A DNA stretch of 7,445 nt from CBDDRG01 sp051306415 (GCA_051306415.1 JBPPNE010000022.1:1-7445), one strand, 5' to 3'. Counted from the stretch's first letter, positions 1 to 6,781 are shown. A program made the numbers and translations. The notes: generated by a model not told the origin, from the letters alone.

Positions 1-56
1 CTGGTTCGCCAGTGGCGGTTCGGATCTGTCTGCGTCTTGGCTCGATCGGGCGAAGA
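1..56. other. Flank downstream of epsL, no gene seen
   Basis: These bases follow the epsL stop codon in the direction of transcription and run to the window edge. I see no start codon with a ribosome binding site for a next minus-strand gene. There is only a weak 4-bp inverted repeat (CGCC-ACT-GGCG on the minus strand) without a T-run, so I do not call a terminator. The exopolysaccharide cluster may continue beyond the edge. Confidence 0.4.
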
Positions 57-1259
57 CTAAAAGCCTATTTGAGCCGACAACGTTAGCGCGTTACTGATAT
101 AGCTTACTTCGGTATCCGATGACCGCTGGTCGCGCTCCAGGGTGGCGCTGACTTTAGACATACGGGTCGGGAGCCATTCGACACCCAATGCGCTGATATT
201 GAACTCGTCTTCTCTCAACTGAGTTGTTGGCACTATGGCTCCCCGGTATTTCCGCTTCTCATATTGATGGCTCAACACAAACGCGGTTTTCGCCGTAATT
301 CGCCAAGTGGGGGCGATCAGTAGACCATCGCTGATGTAGTAACTGCTGGTATTTGTCAGAAAGCTTCCCACTCTTCTGAACAGCGATGAATGAACTAATA
401 TTTTGCCAGTCGCCTGCCAATCCATGTTCACTTCGCCAACGTGCTCGGAATAATTGCGACTGCTAAAGTTGTCATACTCGGCTTTGCTATTCGCAACCTT
501 CATATCAAAGGTGGTTTTGCCGCTATAGCGCCAAAGTCCGCTCAATTCAGTCTCTGTCAGATCGTAACCCGAATCCAACTGGCTGATTGGGTTGGCGTTG
601 CGCCCCGTAAAATCGCCATTGCCATCCCGGCGTATCAGCTTGAGCCAGGTTCCCGACGAGAATTCATATTTGCCGCCGAACTCCTGGCTTAAAAGTTCCT
701 CGGAGTCTTGCGCCGCAAAGGTAGCGCTGTTCTTGATCTTCTGCCTGCTGGCTCCACCGACGACACTCCAGGCACCGCCGAGAAGATATTCCAGCTCCAA
801 AAGCTCGGTGTCGATGGTGCGAATGCTCCGTGTTGCGAAGTTCGTGTAGTCCCCGAAATCGTTCAGTGCCTCGGTACGCGCTACTAATATCCTGCCGCCG
901 AACGACGGGGTAATCCGCCAAAGCCAGGCGGCATCATAATCTAGGGAATTAAAATCTAGGCTGCCATTTTCTTGATAGCGACGATTGGTGGCGGTGACCT
1001 TGGCTTCAATCTTTTGCAAGGAGTACTCTTTGTTTAGCCCCAGGCTAATGAACGGGCTGATAATTTGCTCCGACTTGGACGACTGCCCGGTGAGCGCTTT
1101 GGAGTCCGCGCTACTGGACAGCCGATAAAAGTTGTCGTCGTATCTCACCGACGTGCCGACATCGACAGTGACCGGGTCAAATTTGCCGGCAAAGGCCTCA
1201 AAACTAGCGGGAAACAGAGCTATAGCGGCGATGCCAAGCTTTAACGATTTAATATGCAT
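57..1259 (-). CDS. epsL: EpsL-like outer-membrane beta-barrel protein of exosortase-type exopolysaccharide clusters
   Basis: A 400-residue protein with a signal peptide: Lys4 and Lys7, a hydrophobic core at about 8-20, and a likely cleavage site after AFA at residue 24. The rest has no long hydrophobic helix. It shows alternating polar/aromatic strands (for example YDAAWLWRI near 108-116) and ends in a terminal Phe (SAQIGF), as outer-membrane barrels often do. The mature N-terminus (VDVGTSVRYDDNFYRL, about 32-47) resembles the EpsL family of exosortase B-associated polysaccharide clusters, where it is thought to be an outer-membrane component of export. The ATG overlaps the last 11 nt of the upstream sugar-transferase gene, and an AAGGA site sits 5 nt before it, so the two genes are surely co-transcribed and probably translationally coupled. 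The exact role is unproven: porin-like export is inference. Another capsule-associated barrel family is the alternative. Confidence 0.78.
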   Translation of the reverse strand: MHIKSLKLGIAAIALFPASFEAFAGKFDPVTVDVGTSVRYDDNFYRLSSSADSKALTGQSSKSEQIISPFISLGLNKEYSLQKIEAKVTATNRRYQENGSLDFNSLDYDAAWLWRITPSFGGRILVARTEALNDFGDYTNFATRSIRTIDTELLELEYLLGGAWSVVGGASRQKIKNSATFAAQDSEELLSQEFGGKYEFSSGTWLKLIRRDGNGDFTGRNANPISQLDSGYDLTETELSGLWRYSGKTTFDMKVANSKAEYDNFSSRNYSEHVGEVNMDWQATGKILVHSSLFRRVGSFLTNTSSYYISDGLLIAPTWRITAKTAFVLSHQYEKRKYRGAIVPTTQLREDEFNISALGVEWLPTRMSKVSATLERDQRSSDTEVSYISNALTLSAQIGF

Positions 1260-2616
1260 GACGATCCTTGAAGATGACCAAGACGGTTTTTGCGATTATA
1301 TACAGATCATTGCTTAGCGACCAATGGCGGAGATAGTCCAGATCATAGTCGATACGGCGCTGCATCTTCTCCAGGGAATCGGTTTCGCCACGATAACCAT
1401 TTACTTGAGCCAAACCCGTGATCCCGGGTTTGACCTTGTGCCTGATCATGTAACCCTTGATTAGCTTTCGATATAGCTCATTGTGAGCGACCGCGTGCGG
1501 ACGGGGCCCTACTACGCTCATCCGGCCTTGAAGAACATTGACAAACTGCGGTAGCTCGTCAAGGGACGTCCTTCTCAGAAAAGCGCCAAGCCGGGTGATC
1601 CGGGGGTCGTTCTGCGTCGCCTGAACAATGGTCTCGCCGTCCTCCAGCACACTCATGGTGCGGAACTTGTAGACTAGAATTTCCTCGCCTTCCAGTCCGT
1701 AGCGTCGCTGTTTGAAAATGACGGGGCCACGTGAAGTGCATTTCACGCAAAGGGCGATCAGAAATAATACCGGGGTCAGTAAAGCGAGGAGCAGAATAGA
1801 GAGAACAATATCACTGCTGCGTTTTACAATGCTGTTCACGCCCGTAAACGGCGTTTCACAAATCGCAACTATGCTGGTGTCGCCGACCTTGTCCATCCGG
1901 CTCTGGATAAGGTCAGTAACAAACATGTCCGGTACAAAATAGATGGAAGCTGTGGTGTCTCTGAGCTGGTCGACGAGATCAAGGATGCGTGGCTGTGAGG
2001 CCATCGGCAGCGACAGATATATGTGATTGACGTGCTCGGTTTTGACGTAATTCGCCAACTCGCTGAAACGCCCGATGATGTTCATCTGGGTATGAGTTGG
2101 GAAGCGCCCGGTATCGCGATCCCGCTCTTCAAAGAAACCCCGCAGAGTCTGGCCGACATAGGCATCTCCTTGGATCTGCTTCGCGAGTGCAATCCCTTGG
2201 GCGTTCATTCCCACAATCACCGCCGGCTGATTGTGAGCGCGCCGCTTCAAATAAACGCCTGCGGTAAGGCGGAATAGCTGGGTGGCGATGTAGACAGCGA
2301 GAGGGGTCAGCAGCAGCCATTCGAAAACGGCATCAATGTTAAAGCTGGCCAAATAGCCCGTTAAATAGCCAAGCCCCAGTAGCGCCCCTGCTGTAACTAG
2401 CCACTTGAGTACGATACTTCGGACGATTTCAACCTGAGTCAAATTCAATCTGGGGCGGCCGGGAAATGTCAGGATCAGCTGGAGGACGGCAACCACCAGA
2501 TACCCCGGCGTTATGTAACCGGCCCACCGATAACCGATCAACAAAAGACAAGCGATCCCGACGGTAGGATAAAGTATCGACTCGATGAGTTGGGGGATAT
2601 TGTGGCGACTAGTCAT
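1249..2616 (-). CDS. Undecaprenyl-phosphate sugar (glucose) phosphotransferase, WcaJ type
   Basis: A 455-residue polyisoprenyl-phosphate hexose-1-phosphate transferase. It should move a sugar phosphate, most likely glucose-1-phosphate from UDP-glucose, onto undecaprenyl phosphate at the inner membrane, the first step of exopolysaccharide assembly. Four membrane segments lie at about 13-30, 34-51, 68-90 and 97-117. A Rossmann-like regulatory domain follows (about 131-250, with AVIVGMNAQG). A hydrophobic segment with Pro282 comes next, after KRSSD (265-269), and then the catalytic domain. Family motifs are VYKFRTM (315-321), the DE pair at 353-354 in SLDELPQ, VVGPRPH (368-374) and KPGITGLAQVNGYRG (396-410). 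The length is normal and the C-terminus, ending RHAY, is intact. Glucose specificity is inferred from the WcaJ-like tail; galactose-specific relatives are possible. The start has no clear Shine-Dalgarno, so initiation is less certain. It is the first gene of the visible operon. Confidence 0.92.
   Translation of the reverse strand: MTSRHNIPQLIESILYPTVGIACLLLIGYRWAGYITPGYLVVAVLQLILTFPGRPRLNLTQVEIVRSIVLKWLVTAGALLGLGYLTGYLASFNIDAVFEWLLLTPLAVYIATQLFRLTAGVYLKRRAHNQPAVIVGMNAQGIALAKQIQGDAYVGQTLRGFFEERDRDTGRFPTHTQMNIIGRFSELANYVKTEHVNHIYLSLPMASQPRILDLVDQLRDTTASIYFVPDMFVTDLIQSRMDKVGDTSIVAICETPFTGVNSIVKRSSDIVLSILLLALLTPVLFLIALCVKCTSRGPVIFKQRRYGLEGEEILVYKFRTMSVLEDGETIVQATQNDPRITRLGAFLRRTSLDELPQFVNVLQGRMSVVGPRPHAVAHNELYRKLIKGYMIRHKVKPGITGLAQVNGYRGETDSLEKMQRRIDYDLDYLRHWSLSNDLYIIAKTVLVIFKDRHAY
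1265..1269 (-). promoter_or_regulatory. Ribosome binding site of epsL inside the upstream gene
   Basis: AAGGA on the minus strand, 5 nt before the epsL ATG, lies entirely within the 3' coding end of the sugar-transferase gene. It supports the 1259 start despite the 11-nt overlap. Ribosomes finishing the transferase would pass directly over this start. Confidence 0.75.
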
Positions 2617-2960
2617 TACGCACGGGCAGTATTGGCATGTTCTTGTAGTCAGTACTCACCGGAGATCGCAGCCAAAGGGATGATGTTCAGTGTGGCGTTC
2701 AATCCGAACGTTATAGGGTTATCGCATATATCGATTATAGCGCGCTTTTACGGACTCAATTCCGCGAGGTCCGATGTTAACCGGATTCCGCATTTCTTAC
2801 CAGAGACTGAAGGTGGCAAAGCCAGGGTGGAGAAGTGCAACTCCTTATGGGTCGGCCATGTGGCCATGAGTGGTGATCTGAGGACAAAACAGATGATTCC
2901 CCGGGTTCAGCAAACGCTGGAGCAGTGAGGCGGAATCAGGGGTTGCAGGGGTTGGAAGAG
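2617..2960. other. 344-nt stretch between tRNA-Phe and the polysaccharide genes; no convincing gene
   Basis: Nothing here looks like a real protein gene. A 39-codon minus-strand frame (2867-2748) and a TTG-started plus-strand frame running out of the transferase gene both lack ribosome binding sites and recognisable products. The part nearest the transferase (2700-2762) is AT-rich and holds a TATAAT box, and is the probable operon promoter and leader. I see no intrinsic terminator with a T-run after the tRNA. I also looked for the RfaH/ops core GGCGGTAG on the minus strand and did not find it. Confidence 0.5.
2734..2762 (-). promoter_or_regulatory. Candidate promoter of the exopolysaccharide operon
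   Basis: A perfect TATAAT (2734-2739, minus strand) lies about 118 nt before the sugar-transferase ATG. The hexamer 17 nt upstream is GAATTG (2757-2762), a poor -35. A better TTGAGT is only 14 nt away, too close for a standard sigma-70 promoter. The box may therefore depend on an activator. It implies a leader of roughly 110 nt. Confidence 0.35.
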
Positions 2961-3036
2961 TGGTGCCCAGGGGCGGAATCGAACCACCGACACGAGGATT
3001 TTCAATCCTCTGCTCTACCGACTGAGCTACCTGGGC
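2961..3036 (-). tRNA. tRNA-Phe (anticodon GAA)
   Basis: A 76-nt tRNA that folds cleanly. The acceptor stem GCCCAGG/CCTGGGC is fully paired, the D stem is GCTC/GAGC, the anticodon stem is GAGGA/TCCTC around loop TTGAAAA (anticodon GAA at 3001-3003), and the T arm GGTGG-TTCGATT-CCGCC has one G-U pair. The 3' CCA is encoded. The sequence is close to Escherichia coli tRNA-Phe. It is a single gene between yggX and the polysaccharide operon, with its own promoter just upstream and a leader of only about a dozen bases. Its 3' end faces the low-G+C polysaccharide region. Confidence 0.98.
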
Positions 3037-3054
3037 TAGGGCGGAAAGGCGCGT

Positions 3055-3084
3055 ATTAAATCGTTTCGGGGGGGGTATCGTCAA
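3055..3084 (-). promoter_or_regulatory. Promoter of tRNA-Phe with GC-rich discriminator
   Basis: On the minus strand TTGACG (3079-3084, 5 of 6 to consensus) and TTTAAT (3055-3060, 5 of 6) are separated by 18 nt. They are followed at once by ACGCGCC. A GC-rich discriminator between -10 and +1 is the known hallmark of stringently controlled stable-RNA promoters. The spacer contains a run of eight C. All of it fits within the 60-nt gap between the yggX stop and the tRNA. Confidence 0.7.
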
Positions 3085-3096
3085 GGATCGCTTTTC

Positions 3097-3369
3097 TCAC
3101 TGCGGTGGCGGCACATAACCATCTGCGCGGTCGTAGTTTTCGCCGGACAAAAACCTGTCGCGCTGTTCACCGAGGTAGGTGCGAGTTGTCATGTCGGTCA
3201 GGTTCAGACGCTTTTCATTGATCAGCATCGTCTGCTGGGCCAGCCATGCTTGCCAAGCCTTGCGGGACACATTGGCAAAAATGTCCTCACCTTTGGGGCC
3301 GGGAAAGGGGGGGGCATCAAGCCCTTCGAGTTGCTCTTGATATTTGCGGCAGAATATGGTACGGCTCAT
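3097..3369 (-). CDS. yggX: YggX family Fe(2+)-trafficking / oxidative damage protection protein
   Basis: A 90-residue cytoplasmic protein, the usual family length, very like Escherichia coli YggX. It has the N-terminal MSRTIFC with the conserved Cys7, a Pro-Gly turn near 23-25 (FPGPKG), the helical segment RKAWQAWLAQQ (36-46), and the signature TMLINEKRLN (47-56). In enteric bacteria YggX protects iron-sulphur clusters against oxidants and is placed in iron handling; the mechanism is debated. It lies downstream of mutY on the same strand, a pairing common in gammaproteobacteria and sensible because MutY carries a [4Fe-4S] cluster. The 121-nt gap to mutY holds a candidate promoter, so it may be transcribed alone as well as with mutY. 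The Shine-Dalgarno is weak. No SoxR/SoxS site was recognised. Confidence 0.95.
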   Translation of the reverse strand: MSRTIFCRKYQEQLEGLDAPPFPGPKGEDIFANVSRKAWQAWLAQQTMLINEKRLNLTDMTTRTYLGEQRDRFLSGENYDRADGYVPPPQ

Positions 3370-3398
3370 GATTCTACTCGTTCGGGAGAAGAGGCGTC

Positions 3399-3427
3399 AG
3401 CATAGGAAGTCGCGCCGTTAACAGCAA
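3399..3427 (-). promoter_or_regulatory. Candidate promoter of yggX
   Basis: On the minus strand TTGCTG (3422-3427) and TATGCT (3399-3404) lie exactly 17 nt apart in the mutY-yggX gap. This would give a leader of about 23 nt before the yggX ATG. The -10 matches the consensus at 4 of 6 positions and the -35 at 3 of 6, so the ideal spacing is the main support. Confidence 0.4.
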
Positions 3428-3490
3428 GTCGAAACCGGCGCACTGGCGCACCCTGCGGTGATTGGCCCGCATAGTCTCCGGTTCTCGCTG

Positions 3491-4552
3491 TCAGCGAAAC
3501 GCTTGAGCAACAGCCCCATATTCCGCCAGGAGTGTGGTGATCGGCTTGGGCAGGCCGAGTACGCCTGGCTGGTGTGGTGATATCCAGCAAACATCACTAA
3601 CCTCGGCGACGCGTCGTAGTTCGCTAGTATCGACATTGATGTGAACCGGAGTGTAGTCGAGATGGTAGTGGCTGAAGGTGTGGCGACGCGGCGTGTCGAC
3701 ACGAAGCAGGCACGGCACGCAGCCGACTTGTTCGCAAACGGCAATGATCTCGTCGCTGGATCGACACTCGGGAAAGCTCCACAGGCCGCCCCAGACGCCC
3801 GTCGGCGGACGCCGGACCAGCAGCACTCGACCGGCCGCATCGTTGAGGATCAGCAGCAGGATCTGACGAATGGGGAGGGCCGCCTTCGGTTTCTTGCCGG
3901 GATAGTCCAGCGGGTTGCTGGCCTTCAAGGCGGCGCAGTCGTCGCGGAGCGGGCAGTGCGGACAGGCCGGCCGCGCGCGGGTGCACAGGGTGGCGCCCAG
4001 ATCCATGATGGCCTGCGTGTAGTCTGCGATACGCTCGTGTGGCGTGTAATCCTCGGCGAGTTGCCACAGCGTGTTGGATATCCCGGTTTGTCCAGGCCAG
4101 CCTGCTATCGCACCGTGGCGTGCGAGCACGCGCTTGGCATTGCCGTCGAGGATCGACGCCCGCTGTTGCAGTGCGATCGCGAGAATCGCGCCGGCGGTGG
4201 AGCGGCCGATGCCGGGTAGCTCCATCAACGCCTCAATTCGTGGTGGAAATTCGCCGCCGTGGCAGTCGACGAGAATCTCCGCGGAACGGTGCAGATTGCG
4301 GGCGCGGGCGTAGTACCCGAGCCCGGTCCACAGATGGAGTACCTGGTCGATGGATGCGGTGGCGAGCGCGTGGACATCGGGAAAGGCGGCGGTAAAGCGC
4401 TCGAAATAGGGGATCACGGTATTGACTTGGGTCTGCTGCAGCATGATCTCGGACAGCCAGACGCGATAGGGCGTTATGTCGTGCTGCCAGGGCAGATCCT
4501 TGCGGCCGTGAACGTCGAACCAGCTCAACAGACGTTGGGCGAAAGTTTTCAC
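3491..4552 (-). CDS. mutY: Adenine DNA glycosylase MutY
   Basis: A 353-residue base-excision repair enzyme that removes adenine mispaired with 8-oxoguanine or guanine. The catalytic Glu is E35 in SEIMLQQTQV (34-43). The helix-hairpin-helix is ELPGIGRSTAGA (111-122), followed by the catalytic Asp D136 in LDGNAKR. The [4Fe-4S] ligands C190-x6-C197-x2-C200-x5-C206 are all present. The C-terminal Nudix-like domain that recognises 8-oxoguanine starts near 228 and contains FSHYHL (293-298). Length and motifs are complete, so the enzyme should be active. The start codon is GTG, chosen because it gives the normal family N-terminus before GRKDLPWQ. It lies only 5 nt after the asmA stop with no good Shine-Dalgarno, so translational coupling to asmA is likely. 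Confidence 0.97.
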   Translation of the reverse strand: MKTFAQRLLSWFDVHGRKDLPWQHDITPYRVWLSEIMLQQTQVNTVIPYFERFTAAFPDVHALATASIDQVLHLWTGLGYYARARNLHRSAEILVDCHGGEFPPRIEALMELPGIGRSTAGAILAIALQQRASILDGNAKRVLARHGAIAGWPGQTGISNTLWQLAEDYTPHERIADYTQAIMDLGATLCTRARPACPHCPLRDDCAALKASNPLDYPGKKPKAALPIRQILLLILNDAAGRVLLVRRPPTGVWGGLWSFPECRSSDEIIAVCEQVGCVPCLLRVDTPRRHTFSHYHLDYTPVHINVDTSELRRVAEVSDVCWISPHQPGVLGLPKPITTLLAEYGAVAQAFR

Positions 4553-4557
4553 CGTAG

Positions 4558-6675
4558 CTATTTGTTCCGGCGTTCGAGAAACCCGCGCAACAGCTCCTCC
4601 ACTGCTGTGTCCTTCGTCTCACCCGTCTCACCCGTCTCACCCGTCGCGCCGGCCTTGTCCTTGATAGCGTCGATCAGCTTTTCCTGCAGCAATGCCTCCA
4701 GGGTGTTGCCATCGGGCTTGCAGCTGCCAGTGCCGGCCGCTGCGAAGCTGTCCTTACAGCGTAGCGGGATATCGCGATTGCGAAGACGTTCGCTGTTGAT
4801 GACACAGCCGTTATCGCTGGTTCTGTCGCTGGTCAGGCGAGCGATCGCGAGGACGTCGAAAGTCTTCTTCGCAATGTCGATGACGCCATCCCCGCGAACG
4901 CGAAGATGGCCAATGCCGGTGGTGTAGCCGTCGAGGCTAAGGTTGTCGCCGGCGACGCGAATTCCGCTGTCGATGTCCCTAAGCTGGGTTCCCGGCGGCC
5001 ACTGTCGAGGCGATTGACTCTTGCCGAGAAGGGCCGTCAACTCGCAGTAGCTGCGCTCCAGGTTTAGCGTGTTCAATACTGGTTGGGCGATGTGGAGTTT
5101 GCCGGTCGCGTGCAGATTGCGCTGTAAATCAGCGCTGGTTTCACCCTGCGTCGTGCCGCTTAGGGCTAGGTCGAGGCGGCCATCCATAGCGGCGTTGGTG
5201 GCGAAGGCAGTTGCGGCCTGGCTGATGGAGACGCCATCGATCTGGCTTTTGAAGTCCATGCTGGGCGTGGCGTCGAGGCGGATCAGCGCTGTGGCTTTTA
5301 CCTGGCCGGCCAGAAGTTTGGCCGACAAGTCCGCGATGTCCACGCGCCCGCCCGCCACTGTCGCCGCGAGGTGGAGGTCATCCAGTTGGAGCTTGTCGCT
5401 GACCAGGGTTTGCCACGTGGTTTCTACGGTGCCGCTACCACCGTCGAGCCAGGTGAGCGCTCCCGCAAGCGGCGCAAATATGGCCGCGGCCGCGCCTTCG
5501 CTGGTGGCATCGGCGGTGCTATAGCGGTCGACGCTGATGAGGTCGCCGTTCATTGCCACTGTCAACTGGCGTGGCGAGGTCAGTCCAAGCCGGATGGCGC
5601 CACGAATGTGGCTGTCGTCGAGGCTGAGTTCGATGGCGTTGAGGTTGAGCTGTTGGGGTGTCCCGGCGATGTTCGCGCTGAAGCCGACGCTGGTGAGCGC
5701 GGTGGCGTCGGAGAGGCGCCCGAGATCGAGGTTCCAGTCGGTCAGGGTTTTACGCAAGTTGAACGGTGGCGCTGACAGTTGGCCCTGCAATGTCGGTGCG
5801 GTTAGCAATTGCTGCACCACCAATTGACCACTCAGGTGGGCGTCGCCGTGGATGATCGCAAGCTTGTCGACGATCAGCTCACCGCTGCCAACATTCACGC
5901 TGAGATCGAAGGTGGCCTGCAGCGGCGGCCGCCCCGCTGACGTCAGCGCGACCCGAGTTGTCGTCAGCATCAGCGTCTGTTGGGACGGGTTCGCGCTAAC
6001 ACGGGTTTCGATGTCGACGCCCAGGTGGCCGTCGAGCGCGTCCGGTAAAGCGGAATCGCCATAATCAAAGGCGATTGTTAGCGGAAAGGGCCGTCCATCC
6101 AGATTGAAGCCGCTGCCGTTCACCGCAATTCCGTTCAGGACACGGGAGTCAGTGCTGCCCGAGAGGGTGATGCGACTGTTGGTGGCGCTAAAAGTCTCTA
6201 CTGCGAGAGCAAGGCCTTTGCCTCCGGTTGTTGAATGTTTGTCCGGAATCAGCGTTTGACTCGGTGAGCGTGTGGCATGCCCACCCGCAACGGGTGCCAC
6301 CGCGATCGCCGTGGCTGCCGAACTGGGCAGAACGATGTCGAGGCCATCAACGGTGACGGTATTGATCGTCAGTCGCCCGCGCAACAGCGCCGGCCAACTC
6401 AGTTCGAGGCGCGTGCGTTGCGCGGTGGCTGGCGGAATACGCTGCTGAATGTCCGCGATTCGCATCTCGCCGACATCGACGGCTAGCTGCGGAAACCAGT
6501 GCCAGGACAGATTGCCGGGGATTTTCAAATCTATGTCGTTGCGGGCGGCGATGGCAGCGAGTTCGGGTTTGTACTGGTTGGGATCGATCATCAGTGTTGC
6601 GATGATGCCGGCGCCGATGGCGACCACAATCACCGCGACGATGCTACCGAGTATCCATTTGATCGCTGTGGCCAT
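4558..6675 (-). CDS. asmA: AsmA family inner-membrane-anchored envelope protein
   Basis: A 705-residue protein with one N-terminal membrane helix (about 7-29) and a large periplasmic part rich in beta-strand. The segment after the helix (DPNQYKPELAAIAA, 31-44; then LKIPGNLSWHWFPQLAVDVG, 50-69) is the AsmA family N-terminus. A Ser/Ala/Gly-rich linker covers about 118-153. The C-terminal AsmA region includes LRDIDSGIRVAGDNLSLDG and a GDGVIDI strand. AsmA-like proteins belong to the bridge-like lipid-transport superfamily and affect outer-membrane lipid and protein balance; the exact role of this one is unknown. It is longer than Escherichia coli AsmA (617 residues). Near the C-terminus (679-687) is a threefold Gly-Glu-Thr repeat. 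The ATG has an AGGGG site 7 nt upstream. It heads an asmA-mutY unit divergent from hisB. Confidence 0.9.
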   Translation of the reverse strand: MATAIKWILGSIVAVIVVAIGAGIIATLMIDPNQYKPELAAIAARNDIDLKIPGNLSWHWFPQLAVDVGEMRIADIQQRIPPATAQRTRLELSWPALLRGRLTINTVTVDGLDIVLPSSAATAIAVAPVAGGHATRSPSQTLIPDKHSTTGGKGLALAVETFSATNSRITLSGSTDSRVLNGIAVNGSGFNLDGRPFPLTIAFDYGDSALPDALDGHLGVDIETRVSANPSQQTLMLTTTRVALTSAGRPPLQATFDLSVNVGSGELIVDKLAIIHGDAHLSGQLVVQQLLTAPTLQGQLSAPPFNLRKTLTDWNLDLGRLSDATALTSVGFSANIAGTPQQLNLNAIELSLDDSHIRGAIRLGLTSPRQLTVAMNGDLISVDRYSTADATSEGAAAAIFAPLAGALTWLDGGSGTVETTWQTLVSDKLQLDDLHLAATVAGGRVDIADLSAKLLAGQVKATALIRLDATPSMDFKSQIDGVSISQAATAFATNAAMDGRLDLALSGTTQGETSADLQRNLHATGKLHIAQPVLNTLNLERSYCELTALLGKSQSPRQWPPGTQLRDIDSGIRVAGDNLSLDGYTTGIGHLRVRGDGVIDIAKKTFDVLAIARLTSDRTSDNGCVINSERLRNRDIPLRCKDSFAAAGTGSCKPDGNTLEALLQEKLIDAIKDKAGATGETGETGETKDTAVEELLRGFLERRNK
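4616..4642 (-). repeat. Three perfect 9-bp tandem repeats in the asmA 3' end
   Basis: The plus-strand unit GTCTCACCC occurs three times without a mismatch (4616-4624, 4625-4633, 4634-4642) and then starts a fourth copy (GTC). On the coding strand it encodes Gly-Glu-Thr three times, in a charged linker before the last helix. As the unit is a multiple of three, copy-number change would not break the frame. Confidence 0.9.
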
Positions 6676-6700
6676 ATTGGCGCCCCTGGTTGACTGCGCG

Positions 6701-6730
6701 ATTAGAGCCCGATAGCGGCTACCGGTTCAA
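6701..6730 (-). promoter_or_regulatory. Candidate promoter of asmA-mutY
   Basis: On the minus strand TTGAAC (6725-6730, 4 of 6) and TCTAAT (6701-6706, 5 of 6) are 18 nt apart. This predicts transcription from about 6694 and a short leader carrying the AGGGG ribosome binding site. It lies back to back with the hisB promoter. Confidence 0.45.
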
Positions 6731-6781
6731 TACTCACGGCAGTTCTTCTCCTGTTTAGTAGCGACGCCACCATCGCGAACG

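Noticed and set aside
2748..2867. 39-codon minus-strand frame starting MATWPTHKELHF
   Set aside because: It has no Shine-Dalgarno and no recognisable domain, and its length is expected by chance. It ends right before the TATAAT box.
2590..2928. 112-codon plus-strand frame (TTG start) between the transferase gene and the tRNA
   Set aside because: It starts inside the transferase gene, runs through that operon's likely promoter, and encodes nothing recognisable.
2617..2960. JUMPstart/ops element for RfaH before the polysaccharide operon
   Set aside because: The core GGCGGTAG was looked for on the minus strand and is absent.
2895..2960. Terminator after tRNA-Phe (CAGC-GTTT-GCTG hairpin on the minus strand)
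   Set aside because: It has only a 4-bp stem and no T-run follows, so it does not meet the standard for an intrinsic terminator.
2845..3084. 79-codon minus-strand frame across tRNA-Phe containing VAQSVEQRIENPRVGGS
   Set aside because: This is simply the tRNA gene read as protein, a well-known misannotation pattern in databases. It also runs over the tRNA promoter and has no ribosome binding site.
3641..4219. 192-codon plus-strand frame inside mutY
   Set aside because: It is antisense to the catalytic and iron-sulphur region of an intact mutY, with an Arg/Gly/Ala-rich composition typical of shadow frames.
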